A stretch of 64,000 bases of DNA from Symsagittifera roscoffensis (GCF_963678635.1 NC_087068.1:4092001-4156000); one strand, 5' to 3'. Positions 10,642 through 22,518 are shown, counted from the stretch's first letter. Notes: generated by a model not told the origin, from the sequence alone. Program-made: numbers and translations.

Positions 10642-12861
10642 GTCACAACTACGACTGGATACGACATCTACAACAACTGCAACGATCAACTACGACAAAC
10701 TAGCCATGCCCAACAAAACCAATCTCCCCAGAGAAATCTTCTCATCGCCCAACTAGAGCGCCTCTTCAGACGGGTACGAAAAGCCATCAGTGACATCAAT
10801 ACACACTACAACATAGCTGACTCAGAAACCGAGATGAAGAAAATTCTCAGCAATTTGGAAGACGCCACTACGTACCTTGTAGACCACCCGACTGAGCACG
10901 CCACTGCGGAGGATCTCATCAACCGCTTCACCAATATACAAGACGAACACGACGACATCATGCATGAATTTAGACAGATGCTACAAGAAAATACAGCAGA
11001 GACAACTCCACAACAGTAGAACACTAATGCCACCACAGTTCAAGCCCCCCACACAGCTGATTCAGTGCAATAACAGACAATACTAGATCGGGACTCTAGC
11101 CAGACGTCAACATTATCCAACAGCAGCCATCAGCCCGGATCATCAGTTCAGCAAACAGTAGAGGACCAAATTTTTTCAGATAGCCGAGATACTCCGCAGC
11201 AAGCCCCCCAGACAGGTTTCGAAATAGACAGACCACCACTTCAACGAACAGAACACGACACCACCAACGCAAACCTCAGCTTCAACATAGTTACAGAACA
11301 GCAGTTCATTCCAGCAGCAGTATCTCAGACATCAAATAACGGACAGTCACGAGCAAACTACAGTCTTATGACTAGGCCCCCAAAAGTAAAAATCGAGCCT
11401 TTCGACGGAAACCCTATGAAGTGGAGCATGTGGTTCGGACTCTTTGAAGCAACAATCCACAATCAAGCCATCTTGGACGCCGAAAAGATGACTCATCTGC
11501 AGACTTTAACAACTGGAAAAGCAAATCAAGCTATTTGTGGCTACTCCTGCAGTAGCACTATGTACAACGCTGCCCTCCACGAATTACGGTGACAATATGG
11601 ACGACCCGACATCATCATCAATGAATTCGTCAACAGACTACAGAGCTTCAAGCAACCATCAACTCATCGCAGGGATTCGTACATGGAATTTTCCACATTC
11701 ATCGGTAACATGGTGGAAACATTTCGGACGCTTGGGTTCAAAGACGATTTAAACTCTACAATATACGTTCAATTTGCCGTCAGCAAATTGCAACACCATC
11801 AGCAGCTTCAGTGGACACAGTACATCACCGCCCAGAACATCGACCAGCCTAATCTTATCGCCTTCAACGACTGGATCAGACAGTTTGCATTAGCATGCGA
11901 TTACTTACCACCTATGCAACCGCAGCAAATGACCCTGGACTTGAACGATCGACAACAAATAGCCCCAAGACTTCGACACGCCAACGGATCTCGACCATCA
12001 ACCAACCAGCCTTCACAGAAGACTTCTCAAAATTGGAGTGCGAATACCCGACCCCCATGTCCCTTCGACGGACAAACTCACCACCCAGCATACTGGAGCA
12101 TGTATCAGAATTCACCTTTGGAAGAGAAGAAGAGACTCGTTTCTGAAAAGAATTTTTGTTTCAACTGCCTTGGCCAACATCAAGTAAAATACTGCCCATC
12201 AAAGCACACATGCAGCAAATGCAATCAGCATCATCACACAACTCTACACGACGAACAACGAAAACAAAGAACAGCGAAGTTTAATCCAAACCAGCGACCG
12301 AATCAAGTCAACCATCTTGCCAGCCAAAAGAAGATATCAAGAATCAACAGCTCACTGCTGCTACTTTTACCAGTAACATTACGACACCGCAACATATACC
12401 TTAATGTATACGCTTTTCTTGATACAGGAAGTACAAATAGCTACATATCGCAACAGACAGCAGCATATCTTCAACTGGAGAAAACTAACCATCAGGAACA
12501 ACTGCTCAATGGAGGTTTCTTCAACTCGCAAACGATAGAGGCTAAGACAGTGGATATTACAGTTCATTCATTTGGAAATAACTTTTTAGCGTTTGAACTA
12601 ACTAATGTTTTAATCAAAGAGAACATCAACTTGAATGCAGCCGAGCCCGAAAAGTTGAACGACATCTGCAGCCAATACGACCACCTTAAGGATATATGTT
12701 TTCCGGATTTCAGCAACAACGACGTAGCCCTAGTGATTGGATTGGACATTATTGACATCATCAGCCCGAAGACCATCATCAAAGGAAATCAAAATGTTCC
12801 TCGAGCAGTCCTTACAGCCCTAGGATGGACAAAAGCAGGACCGAACAACGACATTGGATAA
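10642..12861 (+). pseudogene. BEL/Pao gag and protease (broken)
   Basis: One frame can be followed from 10642 to 12861, interrupted by TAG at 11017-11019, a TAA near 11071 and TGA at 11590-11592. The N-terminal part (to ~11020) is a helical gag segment. 11368-11900 has the KIEPFDGNPMKWSMWF motif of the DUF1759 gag domain of BEL elements, followed by its long helical region. 12150-12250 encodes a cysteine/histidine cluster (FNCLGQHQVKYC, then CSKCNQHHH), the zinc knuckles. At ~12412 the protease active site AFLDTGSTNSYIS is readable. The stop at 12859-12861 separates this from the reverse transcriptase in the same frame. No in-frame ATG is seen at the gag start, which may also be lost. Confidence 0.88.
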
Positions 12862-13881
12862 TTCTCAAGCCACCAAACAACAGCCACCCCAATACCGATA
12901 TCAACTGACGACACACAAATCTCGGATCTTCTCGCCGCATTCTGGCGAATGGAAACCTATGCCACATCACCTGAAATAACGATGTCATCGGACAAAAGAC
13001 ACGCTATGCAAACACTTCGGAAAATCATATCATTATACGACAATCGCTGTAAACTTGGACTTCTGTGGAAACCAAATGCAAATCTTCCCAACAACTATAA
13101 AGCAGCAATTGCCCAATACAGCCGGATGAAAAAACATATTAACAAGAATTCAGAAAAGTTGGCTCTCTACCAGAATACAATTGACCAGGATTTCAGCAAG
13201 CACTTCATACGGAAATTAGAGCCAGACGAAATACCTTCGACAGGATGGATTTTACCTGAACATGGCGTAATCAACCCAAACAAGACAGGAAAACTTCGCC
13301 GTGTTTCCAATGCCAAATCCAAATTTAAAGGAGTTTGTCTGAATGATATGCTTCTCACTGGACCTGACTTGCTCTGCAATCTACTAGGAGTAATTACCCG
13401 ATTTTGCAAAGGAAAGCATCCCATCACTGCCGACATTGAAAGGATGTTTATGCAGGTTTCTGTTAACCCCGAAGACAGAAAATTTCTTCGTTTCCTTTGG
13501 GGAGCGGAAGAACCCGAATTTTTTAAGTACACTCGATTCGTTTTTGGAGCCAAATGCTCTCCTACTTGTGCAATTTACGCATTAAGAACTTGCGCAGACG
13601 ACAATGCTGAAAGCCATCCCCACATCAAAAAACTTGTCTACGAGAACTTCTACATGGACGACTTCTTCGAAGCCACCGACGACATCGAAACCGCAGTGAA
13701 AATCATAGAAGACCTTCGACACGTACTACAGCAAGGAAGCTTCAACCTGACGAAGTGGATCTCTACGGATCATAAAATTCTGCAAACAATTCCAGAGGAA
13801 CATAGATCCATCACCATAGACGAAATCAAGGACCCCAAAATCTTCAAGCGAATTCCTCAATCTTTGACCCAATTGGAATAG
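12862..13881 (+). pseudogene. BEL/Pao reverse transcriptase (broken)
   Basis: The same frame continues after the 12859 stop. The fingers begin after a lead of ~60 residues, with the LRRVSNAKSKFKG and FMQVSVNPEDRKFLRFLW motifs of Pao-type reverse transcriptase. The catalytic YMDDFF motif is at ~13650-13670. The palm is complete, but the frame ends at TAG 13879-13881 at a point where continuing homology (a FDPIGIAAPITIRLRIIQQ segment from ~13854) has moved to another frame, so sequence is missing or shifted here. This domain copies the element's RNA into DNA; this copy cannot be expressed as part of an intact polyprotein. Confidence 0.88.
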
Positions 13882-14291
13882 CAGCACCTATTACGATTCG
13901 TCTACGAATAATCCAGCAAGCAATTTGGAGAAAAGGAATGAAGTGGGACGACCAAATTACACGAGAAATGATACCTGAACTGTTCGAGCTCCTCGACGAG
14001 AGAAACGATCTACAGACAGCGGAAAAACCCCGTCATTATTTTGGATACAGCTACGACAACATCGCTCTACGATCAAACTGGACAAATGGATGAAATAGCA
14101 ACAACCCCAATGCTAGCTTTTCAAGCTTCCACCAAAAAGACAGAACAAAGCTTCATCGATTACAGCAGATTCTCCAAACGGACAAGAATTCTCAGAACAA
14201 CTGCATACGTGATGCATGCCGCCAAGATTTTTAAAGATAAGGACCACAGTCCCGCAACGAAAGTCCGACCACCGAACTGACAAGCAACAAC
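13882..14291 (+). pseudogene. BEL/Pao connection/RNase H region with deletions
   Basis: The post-reverse-transcriptase block is readable to ~14040 (IWRKGMKWDDQI). Sequence typical of the region just before the integrase zinc finger (a SRFSKRTRILRTTAYV-type helix, ~14157-14210) follows almost at once. The RNase H domain that should lie between the two is not recognisable in any frame, so an internal deletion is likely. Confidence 0.65.
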
Positions 14292-15656
14292 ATGATTGCC
14301 GCAAAGAATTTTATCTTCAAGCAGACGCAACGAGACTGCTTCAAACCAGAGGTCAACGCATTGACACAAAATAAACGAATCAACACAACTAGCAGACTTC
14401 GACACCTATCACCATTTCTAGACGAAGACGGACTCTTGCGAGCACGTGGACGCCTCGAGAAATCTCAATTGGACTATTGCATAAAACACCCGATTATCCT
14501 TGATGGAAACCACCCAGCAGTTCACCTCTTTATAGGACAAACCCACAAAGACAACCAGCATTCGCCACGCCAGCACTTGAAAAATGTTCTTCAAAACGAG
14601 TATTGGATTCTCTGTGTTCGCGCACACATTGACAAGATCATAAAAAACTGTTAGGACTGCCGACCACAACAGGCAACTGGACTACAGCCGGAACTTGCGC
14701 CCCTACCCGCCTTCAGATTTCCAGAAGATAAACCCTTCCCACTTCAACAAACAGGATTAGATCTCTTTGGACCGTTTGCTTCGAAAACCGCAGAAAACTA
14801 CAACAAACGCTACGGCATTCTAATGACTTCCCTAACAACACGAGCCGTACATCTTGAGATGTGCCAGGACCAATCAGCCGACACCTTCATCAAAACCTTA
14901 CGACGATTCTTCACTCGCAGAGGACAACCAGCCAAAATTGTTTCTGATAATGGTACAAATTTCACCGCAGCCGAAAAAGAACTCAACAGACACTTCGACG
15001 CCGATGTTACACGACAATTCTACGCCAACCATCAGATTGAATGGACCTTCAACCCTGCCTATGCTCCTCATTTTGGAGGTGTATGGGAACGACTCATTAG
15101 ATCAGTCAAAGACTCGTTCTATGCCATCATAGGAAGCCAGATTCTATCAGACGACATATTCAACACCGTTCTTTGCGTAGTTGAACACTTCATGAACGCA
15201 AGACCCATCACTACAGTTTCAGCATCGCCCGATGATGTTGAAGCCCTCACCCCAAATCATTTTCTTCTCGGGAGAGCGCATGCCAGCATGCCACCTCTAC
15301 AAACCCAACAGCCCTCAACACTCAGTCGACAATGGAACTTCGCCCAACAACTCGCAACCCATATTTGGAAACGCTTGATGAAGGAGTTTATCCCAACACT
15401 ACTGCCAAGACACCCATGGACAAAAAAGACGCCGCCAATCAAAATAGGAGAAATTGTCTGGATTCTTCAGGATATGACGCCACGAGGACTCTGGCCAATT
15501 GGACGGATCACAGGAAACAAACCAACCGATGATAATCAGATCCGCGTTTACTTCGTCAAAATAAGAGACAAAATTGCGTCAATACCAGCCATTAGACAAG
15601 CACCTGTTAGTCCGGATTATTGCAATCAACCAGCAAACGAAGATTCAAGACAATGA
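14292..15656 (+). pseudogene. BEL/Pao integrase and DUF5641-like C-terminus
   Basis: 14292-14654 encodes the His/Cys zinc-binding head of the integrase, cut by TAG 14652-14654 just after its first cysteine. After a short broken interval the core reads from ~14755 (LDLFGPF, first Asp), continues with RAVHLEM, VSDNGTNF (second Asp, ~14945) and GGVWERLIRSVK (catalytic Glu, ~15085). The tail (ALTPNHFLLGR, then WTKKTPPIKIGEIVWI and LWPIGRI) matches the domain that follows integrase in BEL elements. The D-D-E residues are all present, so the decay lies in reading frame rather than in the active site. Ends with TGA 15654-15656. Confidence 0.88.
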
Positions 15657-15812
15657 GAGCCTCACCCCAAAGCAGCCTTGCGCCGACAATCATAGCCGAT
15701 AACTTCAACTGACACTTAAACGACCGTTAAGCCAGCGTTTTTAAGTTTTATAAGTAGGAACTTCCCACCCCTTTTTTCTTAATTTATTTTGCAACTGCAA
15801 AATGAGGCCGAA
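15657..15812 (+). other. BEL/Pao 3' untranslated region and polypurine tract
   Basis: Non-coding. AAAATGAGGCCGAAA immediately before the 3' LTR is purine-rich and is the likely second-strand primer. Confidence 0.6.
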
Positions 15813-16039
15813 AGTTATATGCCAATTTGACAATTGACAACCATCTTAGATGACTTCAACTTTTCACATGCAATCAGGAAAACTCCGGGAAACAAATTGA
15901 AAACCAAAACTCAAAAAAATACAAAACTGAATTACCAAACACGTGCAACCAACTAATTTATAATCAAATCAAAGTTCAAACCAAGAAAGACTCAAGTACA
16001 TCGTGTAAATTAGACACGATTACATTTTCGTTTTCTATA
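15813..16039 (+). repeat. 3' LTR of BEL/Pao element
   Basis: Matches 10042-10267 except for 8 substitutions and one extra A. Its first base is A where the 5' LTR has T. Followed by target duplication ACCGT at 16040-16044. Confidence 0.92.
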
Positions 16040-16228
16040 ACCGTCTTATTGAAATGACAAAGAATCAGTTCGAAATTGGAATGCCAGAAGACATCGGCTC
16101 AGTCTCCGAGATTTAAACTGCATCTTCCTTAATAGAGGAATTGGCCAACTTCGACACTCCATATCAATCAGACAGTCAAGTTCCATCGGAAGATTTTATC
16201 TTTTTTGCCAGGAAAATGAAATTATCAA

Positions 16229-17127
16229 GATCCCGGGATGACCGAAACTTCTTATCATACAATTCCCAAATGTGAGAAACTTCTTGTCATACAAGGCCAT
16301 ACGTACAGAAAATTGTATGAAATCCCTATGATAAACATTTTTCCATAAATGAACACTGTATGATAGGTGTTTTTCCATAAACCAAAAAGTTTGATTTTTA
16401 CTTTTTAAATTTATTTCTGAACAATTTTCAGTTGTGTTTGCAAAGACAAAGTGACAAAGACCTTGGTTACTCCAAAAACCAATGGTTGGACGGTCTGGCA
16501 TATACAACGCATAGAAAACGACCTGAATTTGTCTGTCTTTCACAATTGATATAACAAAAGCAACAAACTTTTAGTTTTTGGCAAAATTTTTCAATAGTGA
16601 TTATTTTAATTTTTTGAACTTACAAATTATCAGACATTGATCAAGGCATATATAAACACCCCATACAAAGGAAATAGGAATTTTCAGCGTTTTTGAAGAA
16701 AAAAAATTAAGTCAAAAGAAAATAAAAGGCAAAATTATCGTAACCAGGACTACGTTATGCACACAAAAAATTAAATTTTGCATGCAAAAAAAACTTTTTT
16801 GAAAAATGTTTGTTTGCGTAGGAAATTCGATTTGCGGTTGAAAAAACAAAACAAAAAGTTTTTGGGCCAAATTTTCAAAATGCCAGTCATACAATTTCCA
16901 TATATGGGAATTGTATGATAAGGATTTTTTTCAAAAAACGAAAACCTCGGTTTTTTTTTACCAGACTGTTTTATTAGAATCAAACAGCTACAGAAATAAA
17001 TTTATATTTTTTTTCAACCATTTTTAGAAGTTGTATGAAAATTGTATGACAAGCATTTTTCCACTCACTTGATGTATGGGATTGTATGATAAGCATTTTT
17101 GGTGTATGGAGGTCAACACGGGATGTA
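16229..17127. mobile_element. Foldback (MITE-like) element, ~0.9 kb
   Basis: Left end GATCCCGGGATGACC followed by CTTATCATACAATTCCCA. The right end is the reverse complement with mismatches: GGGATTGTATGATAAG (17078-17093) and GGTCAACACGGGATG (17112-17126). The motif TTGTATGATAAGCATTTTTCC and its reverse complement recur at least six times inside. No coding capacity. Lies in intron 1, just right of the BEL element. Confidence 0.6.
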
Positions 17128-17640
17128 ACCTTTTTTAGATTTTGAACTCTAGCTAAAGTGGTTTTTAAAGGCACTGACCCTGAGTTAGAACAGAGTGCTA
17201 ATTGTCACTGCTGAAATTATTTTTGTAAAGCCTATGCTCTATATCACTCACTGGGGTTCGATTCATAACAAAAAAAAAGCATTTTTTTCTACCTCACTCC
17301 GTTGGTATTCGCCAAATTTCATAGTTGTATTGATATGATTTTTTCTATTTAAGGATAGGTATTTACTCTGATTTTATGCAGTATGTTATTCTCTACTCCG
17401 TTGCTCATTTTGCCTGAAGTAAAGAGAATGTAGTTTATGAACTGATTTCATATAAATCACTCTAAATTATCAGTAACTGTTCGTAGACTGACCTTCAGCC
17501 TATTCGACTCTTTCAGACTGTTCTTGCTTGCTTTTTATCTTGACTTTTAATGATTAGGTTAAAATTATTGAATCTTATTCTTTTAATAAGAATTTTAGCA
17601 CTCAATTTTTTGTACAATTATGCAATTTTATATTTTACAG
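17128..17640 (+). other. End of intron 1
   Basis: AT-rich intronic sequence ending in the acceptor TATTTTACAG at 17640. Nothing else recognised. Confidence 0.5.
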
Positions 17641-17953
17641 ACGCCTGAAATAGATATCGAGCGGTACTCCAGCGTATCGAAATCAAGCGACTACAAAACT
17701 CATTCGCAAGTGGCTCAGAGTCAGGCCAGACCTAGACAGGACCCCTTCAGCGCCAAAGAAGAAGTCACATTCGGAAAACTATCCGGACCAGATAAGAGGG
17801 GAGGAGGAGGGGGCGGGTGGGGAAGAGAAAAAACAAGCATGGATGGGATAATGACAGGCCGGTATTCTAAAGGGAACTACAGAGGGGGTCACGGGGAGAG
17901 TGCTATGGAGCAGTCGGGGGAGAATTTGAACAGATACAATTCATTACTTTCAG
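17641..17953 (+). CDS. Unrecognised protein, coding exon 2 of 3
   Basis: Bounded by TATTTTACAG| and CAG|GTATAT. Enters in phase 0 and leaves in phase 1, matching exons 1 and 3. It stands out from its surroundings in GC content and codon-like composition. It encodes about 104 residues: a Ser/Gln/Arg-rich start, a Gly-rich stretch (RGGGGGGWG near its middle) and a Gly/Arg/Tyr-containing tail. This composition suggests a disordered linker. No domain recognised. Confidence 0.65.
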
Positions 17954-18051
17954 GTATATCAGTATCCCAATCTACGGTCTAACTTAGGAAAAAGAGCTTG
18001 TCCACAAACCTAGATGTCTGCTGTCAAGGAATTTGTCAAATAATTGTTAAG

Positions 18052-18761
18052 AGCCCGGGCTGAGGTGTTCGACTCATGATTCGACCCACACGGTCGAACG
18101 GAGTCCGATTTTCGTCGCAAATTAAGACGGCCGAACGAACACTATAGTCGAACAAAGTCGAATCATAGGTTGAACAGGGTCGAATCATGAGTTGAACAGG
18201 GTCGAATCATGGGTCGAACAGGGTCGAATCATGGGTCGACCAGGGTCGAATCATGAGTCGAACAGGGTCGAATCATGAGTCGAACAGGGTCGAATCATGG
18301 GTCGAACAGGGTCCTATCATGAGTCGATCAGGGCCGATAGAGTCGAACAGGTTCGAATCATGAGTTGAACACGGTCAAATCATGAGTTGCACAAAGTCGC
18401 AACATATCTGTTTCGGATCGCGCAACTTCGCGCAAATATTTTGTTCGCACAAAGTCGGAACAAAAACATTTTGAGTCGCGCAAAGCCGCATAAAATTTCC
18501 TCGGTCGCGTAAAGTCGCAACATACCCATTTTGAGTTGCAATAGTCGCAACATACCCGATTTGGGTCGCAATTCGCAATTGTTGCAACATAAGCCCCCGA
18601 CCTCATCCCGGTAACCAAATAATGTTTGATGAAGTCGGTCAAAACATAGCAATATTGGGTCGAGTCAGTTAAAACATAGCCATTTTAAAACGAGCCGGTC
18701 GAAACATAGCCAGTTTTAGTCGGGTTGATTGAAAAGTAAGTCCAGCAACTCAGCCCGGGCT
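18052..18761. mobile_element. Palindrome-ended element A filled with GTCGAA minisatellite
   Basis: Starts AGCCCGGGCTGAG and ends CTCAGCCCGGGCT, a perfect 13-bp terminal inverted repeat. Inside, 18155-18385 is ~10 copies of a 22-bp unit GGTCGAATCATGRGTCGAACAG. 18380-18600 is a related, more diverged AAAGTCGCAACATAC-type array, and 18617-18720 an array of ~38-bp units with AAAACATAGCC. No target duplication is obvious. The minus-strand ORFs in this stretch are products of the repeats. It lies in intron 2. Confidence 0.7.
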
Positions 18762-18814
18762 ATACAAAATTACGATGCTCAAGTTTGTGGCACATTCTAT
18801 TATATTTTGCGACT

Positions 18815-19179
18815 GCCCAGGCTGAAGTTTTCGACACATGATTTGACAGAAACGGTCAAATGATGTCCGAGTTTCGTTGTAGTTCAGGACACTTCGGCTA
18901 ATTCCCGTTAAAACGAAAAGTTTTAGATAAAGTCGAACAAATTCGAACCATTTCCGGTAAAGTCGAACAAATTCGAACAATTTCCGGTAAAGTTGAACAA
19001 AGTCGAACAATTTCCGGTACAGTCGAACAAGTCGAAATCGGACATCGTTCGACTTAAAAAGTCGAAAACGGACATCACTCAGCTCAATAAGTCGAAATCG
19101 GACATTTTTCAACTGAAAGAGTAGAAAACGGACATCGTTCGACCGTTTGGGTCGAATCATGATTCGAGCACCTCAGCAC
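18815..19179. mobile_element. Palindrome-ended element B, relative of element A
   Basis: Left end GCCCAGGCTGAAGTTTTCGAC aligns with the left end of element A; the right end GTCGAATCATGATTCGAGCACCTCAGCAC is its inverted counterpart. Inside are ~30-bp units AGTCGAACAAATTCGAACAATTTCCGGTA (18905-19030) and AAGTCGAAAACGGACATC (19030-19140). The same end structure with different internal arrays shows one family. Confidence 0.65.
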
Positions 19180-19481
19180 GAGAGGTATGCAAAAATATCA
19201 TAAATGTGAGTAAAACAGAAGTTTAAAGTCACGCGCAGTTCGTTATTGGGGACGCTTTAGTCGGTGAAAACTGATCGAAAAATAGTAAGAACCGCAAAAA
19301 CTTAAAATTAGCTGACTTATCAAAAGTATCACTTTTTTGAAGCTTGACAGATATTATATTATCAGTATAATTAACTAACAATGGCTACACGAAGCAAGGA
19401 AATGATTTATTAATCGTTTTCCAAGAAGCACTGTGATGCAAATTTATAGCATCCTAGATATAATTCTGAAGGTTTTTTCAG

Positions 19482-19729
19482 GAGCAAAGGAGTTGGATCA
19501 TTTCGACAGTCTGATATCTTATCCCGAAAGTGAAAAGGCCACAAAAGACACCAGCATGATCAAGAAGAGAAAGCCACAATCACACCACAAAAATGATACT
19601 CGAAAATACAAACCCAGTACAAACTTACACTTAGTGGCGGCTAAAAATATGCAGATTGAGCCAAAAGATTTGTTCAAATTGAAAAGGTTCACAAAAGTCA
19701 AAGCTAGAACCGACCATTCTTGGAGCTGA
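19482..19729 (+). CDS. Unrecognised protein, coding exon 3 of 3 with stop
   Basis: Acceptor GGTTTTTTCAG ends at 19481. The frame supplies the last two bases of the codon begun in exon 2 and runs 82 codons to TGA 19727-19729. The product is Lys/Ser/His-rich, with a basic cluster (MIKKRKPQSHHKND) and a C-terminal LFKLKRFTKVKAR segment. It is hydrophilic with no membrane segment. No AATAAA appears within 700 bases of the stop; one lies at 20465-20470. Confidence 0.62.
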
Positions 19730-20047
19730 TAAATTAGAAAATTTTGGTTTTAACAAGGTAGCTAACGCAGTAACCATGTAAAAAAGCATGAACTAAGCTT
19801 TGTTTTTGTAAGTTACATAGAATGTCACAGGTACGGATCTACGATTTTCTTGAAGGTATCAGAAAATGTGAAATTTTGTCGACCTTTTGTATTTCAGCTT
19901 CATATAAAGTTTCGAGCCCTCCTGATTTGGCAAAAAAAATACTCGATGAGGCAAGCACGTTTAGCCACACAAAACGATGCCACACGTTTGGGTCTTTTCA
20001 GAATTTTGTAACCCGAAAAATGCCTTTTTTGGGGCTCCCTCTACCCT
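19730..20047. other. Probable 3' untranslated region or intergenic DNA
   Basis: No recognisable feature. The ORF at 19822-20151 runs into the foldback element and has no domain. Confidence 0.4.
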
Positions 20048-20359
20048 TGAAAGCGGTTCATGTTGGCACCGCATTACGAAGCCAAACTGTGCACTGGATA
20101 GGAGCTCAATTTTGTGTCTGTATGTTCCCGGACGCCAGAGACAATTCTTAAAATATGTTCCAAAATGTAAGTGGATTCCACAAACAAAATTTCAGTGGAT
20201 TCCGCGTACATATACCTGCAACGTTAGTTTTGTCGGCACATTCAATTTGTTGCGGATTCCGCGACAAATCTGATTTGGGCCTGTTGCGGATTCCACTTAC
20301 AATGCAGAGGATGCACAGTTTGGTCTCGTAATGCGAAGGCGCTCATAGAAACTTTCTGA
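20048..20359. mobile_element. Small foldback element
   Basis: GCATTACGAAGCCAAACTGTGCA (20071-20093) is mirrored, with mismatches, by TGCACAGTTTGGTCTCGTAATGC (20312-20334), and the similarity extends outward on both sides to give arms of about 40-45 bp. The interior has further inverted GTAAGTGGATTCC / GGATTCCACTTAC pairs. Non-coding. Confidence 0.6.
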
Positions 20360-21036
20360 GACTGCCCGCCAAGTTTTAGTGTCGGTCGATGAAAAAGAAG
20401 TAGAGCTTTCACTTAATCAAATAATGGGACCTACAAGGATTCCAGCAATCGGTTTGACCGCGAAAATAAATAGCGAGCTTCTTACATGCCCACGAAATTA
20501 CAATGTTTCCAATTTCCTAAACCTATTTGTAAAAAGCGCGTGCTAAAACGGTAATCGATTTTGTCCCAACAGCAAAGATACCGGATAACTGTTCCTCGAC
20601 ACATCCGCGTCATAGACAGAAACCCTCGCTACCCAAAAGAAGGTCTCAACTCAACTGGTTAAACCGCAAATTTGTGCATTCACGAAAGCTCCTGAGCAAA
20701 TTTCTGTGACCAAAAAATATAGAGCGCCAAGTAATGTCCCCTAGTTTTTGTGTTTCCAGAGCAAAAACAGGAGATTGAAAAAGATATCTTTATTTTTTTT
20801 TTCAAGAAAGGAATTGTTAACCTTTTTGAAATTAATTTCAATTTGCTTGTCTTTTACGTCTTGACACTTTTACTTTTTTCCACATATTATGAGAAATCAT
20901 GTGTCTCAGTAAAAATCTCATTAGAATGTAGAATGTTGTAATTATCTTTGAGTCATTACCTTCATCTTTCAAGAAACTTATACAAAAAAAAGAACTCAAA
21001 ATTTAAAATTTAAAAAAATAATTATTTTATTTTCAT

Positions 21037-21095
<59 letters not shown>

Positions 21096-22518
21096 ACAAC
21101 CGACTGCAGCATTTTCATGAGAGAATTTTAATTTTTTTTCATGTCAACGAAACACATCTGTCTTTTAATTCAAAAATATGAAGTATTTATGAGTTCGCCG
21201 AAAAAAAAAGATAATCAAATGTGCGCTTTGCCGATTTCACTTCGTGGTACCCTATAAGACAATTTCCTCATAAAAAAGAATAAACCTCATTCATTGAAGT
21301 TAAATACGTTCCAAGCATTATTTTTGGGGAATAAACTAAAATCTTTTAGTTTTTTGCCAAAATTTTTATTTAAATAGCCGCTCTCTGCCGTTTGCCAATT
21401 TTATTGTTACTCAAAGGTCAGGCTAAATAAAACAAATCGCAAAACTAGTGTCGAGTCAATCAAGTATATCATAAAACCAGCCACCACTCCAAATCTGATA
21501 TTGCGATTTTCCACAAAAAGACTCTAAATTAGAAGATACTCAAAATTTTCTTAGAGATTCTCGGAAACTTTGAAAATTTCTATGGTTTTTGTTTCAGCTT
21601 GCTGTGACGTGAAAATTATTATTTTGTTAATGGGAAGATTTTGTTTGTTACACAAGTTATACTCTCAACACATCAACGTAGAGTTTTCAAAACTAGGAAA
21701 ATTTTGTCTCTATTGCTTTTAGTATTATTTCATTTTTTCCTGCCAAAATGACAAAAAACAATACCTCACAGTGATTGCATCCAACATTAATTATCTGTGA
21801 TACTATTGGCCACAACGAAAACTTTTGATTACTTGGAAACCTGGAACATGCTTTTCTAAAAAGACCAAAATTGACAGGTTTTTAGAGCCAACTCGGCAGC
21901 CTGAGAAGTAGAGGAGCGAGCTGATCAGGGGGGGGGGGGTTGTTGATTGGATGGGAGATCCTTGTGTTTTAAGATGAGGAATTGAACATCAGGTCTCCCA
22001 GCTATGTGATAACACTGGGTATAGAATCTGCAATGTTTTAAGATAGTTAACAAGATTGGTAAGGTTTCATGGCTTGTGTGTTGGTAGAAGAATGTTATAA
22101 AAAATGGTGTTTTTTGGTTTTTGTGTAGAAAACTCGGGTTTTTTGGAAGCATTTTCGTCGCGAGTTATCTAATTGGTAAAACTGAATTAAAACTGAATAA
22201 CTATTTACGTAAGAAATTTGGAATGAAAGGTCCTTTCCTAATTTTTTTGGTTCACGGTGAATCAATGACAAGACTTTTTGAAGAAAATTGAGATTTTTTT
22301 TCAAAAAAATTGAAATTTTCTCAAAAAACTTCAAAACACGAAAAGATTTGAGATAATTCGACCTAATAATTATCTTACTAATTGAGCTTACGCTTTAAAA
22401 CAGTACTGAAATGATGCTGAAACCTGCTGAAATCCAGCTGGAACTTCCGAATACTCGGAAAAATTGTCAAAATTCATAACAGGAAAACTGTTTTGTACAA
22501 GTCATCAAATTAGACCCA
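20360..22518. other. AT-rich non-coding DNA left of the satellite
   Basis: Contains the AT microsatellite at 21051-21092 and a run of 12 G at 21928-21939. No ORF with recognisable content. Minus-strand ORFs at 21925-22334 are low complexity. Confidence 0.45.
21051..21092. repeat. (AT)n microsatellite
   Basis: About 21 uninterrupted AT dinucleotides with imperfect ATAAATAT sequence to the left. Confidence 0.97.

Larger units (their letters stand above)
10042..16039 (+). mobile_element. BEL/Pao LTR retrotransposon, structurally complete, coding-defective
   Basis: Two ~226-bp direct LTRs flank a ~5.5-kb gag-pol region. The same pentamer ACCGT lies directly outside both ends (10037-10041 and 16040-16044), the 5-bp target duplication usual for BEL/Pao. 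The LTRs differ at 8 positions plus one 1-base indel, about 96% identity, so the insertion is not recent. The internal region shows gag (DUF1759-like), zinc knuckles, aspartic protease, BEL-type reverse transcriptase, integrase and a C-terminal DUF5641-like domain in that order. In-frame stops, at least one frame change near 14.28 kb, and apparent deletions around the RNase H region show it cannot make a full polyprotein. It sits in intron 1 of the three-exon gene. Confidence 0.93.

Noticed and set aside
18358-19160. Several overlapping minus-strand ORFs of 71-136 codons
   Set aside because: They are translations of the GTCGAA/AAGTCGCAAC minisatellites, open in several frames at once.
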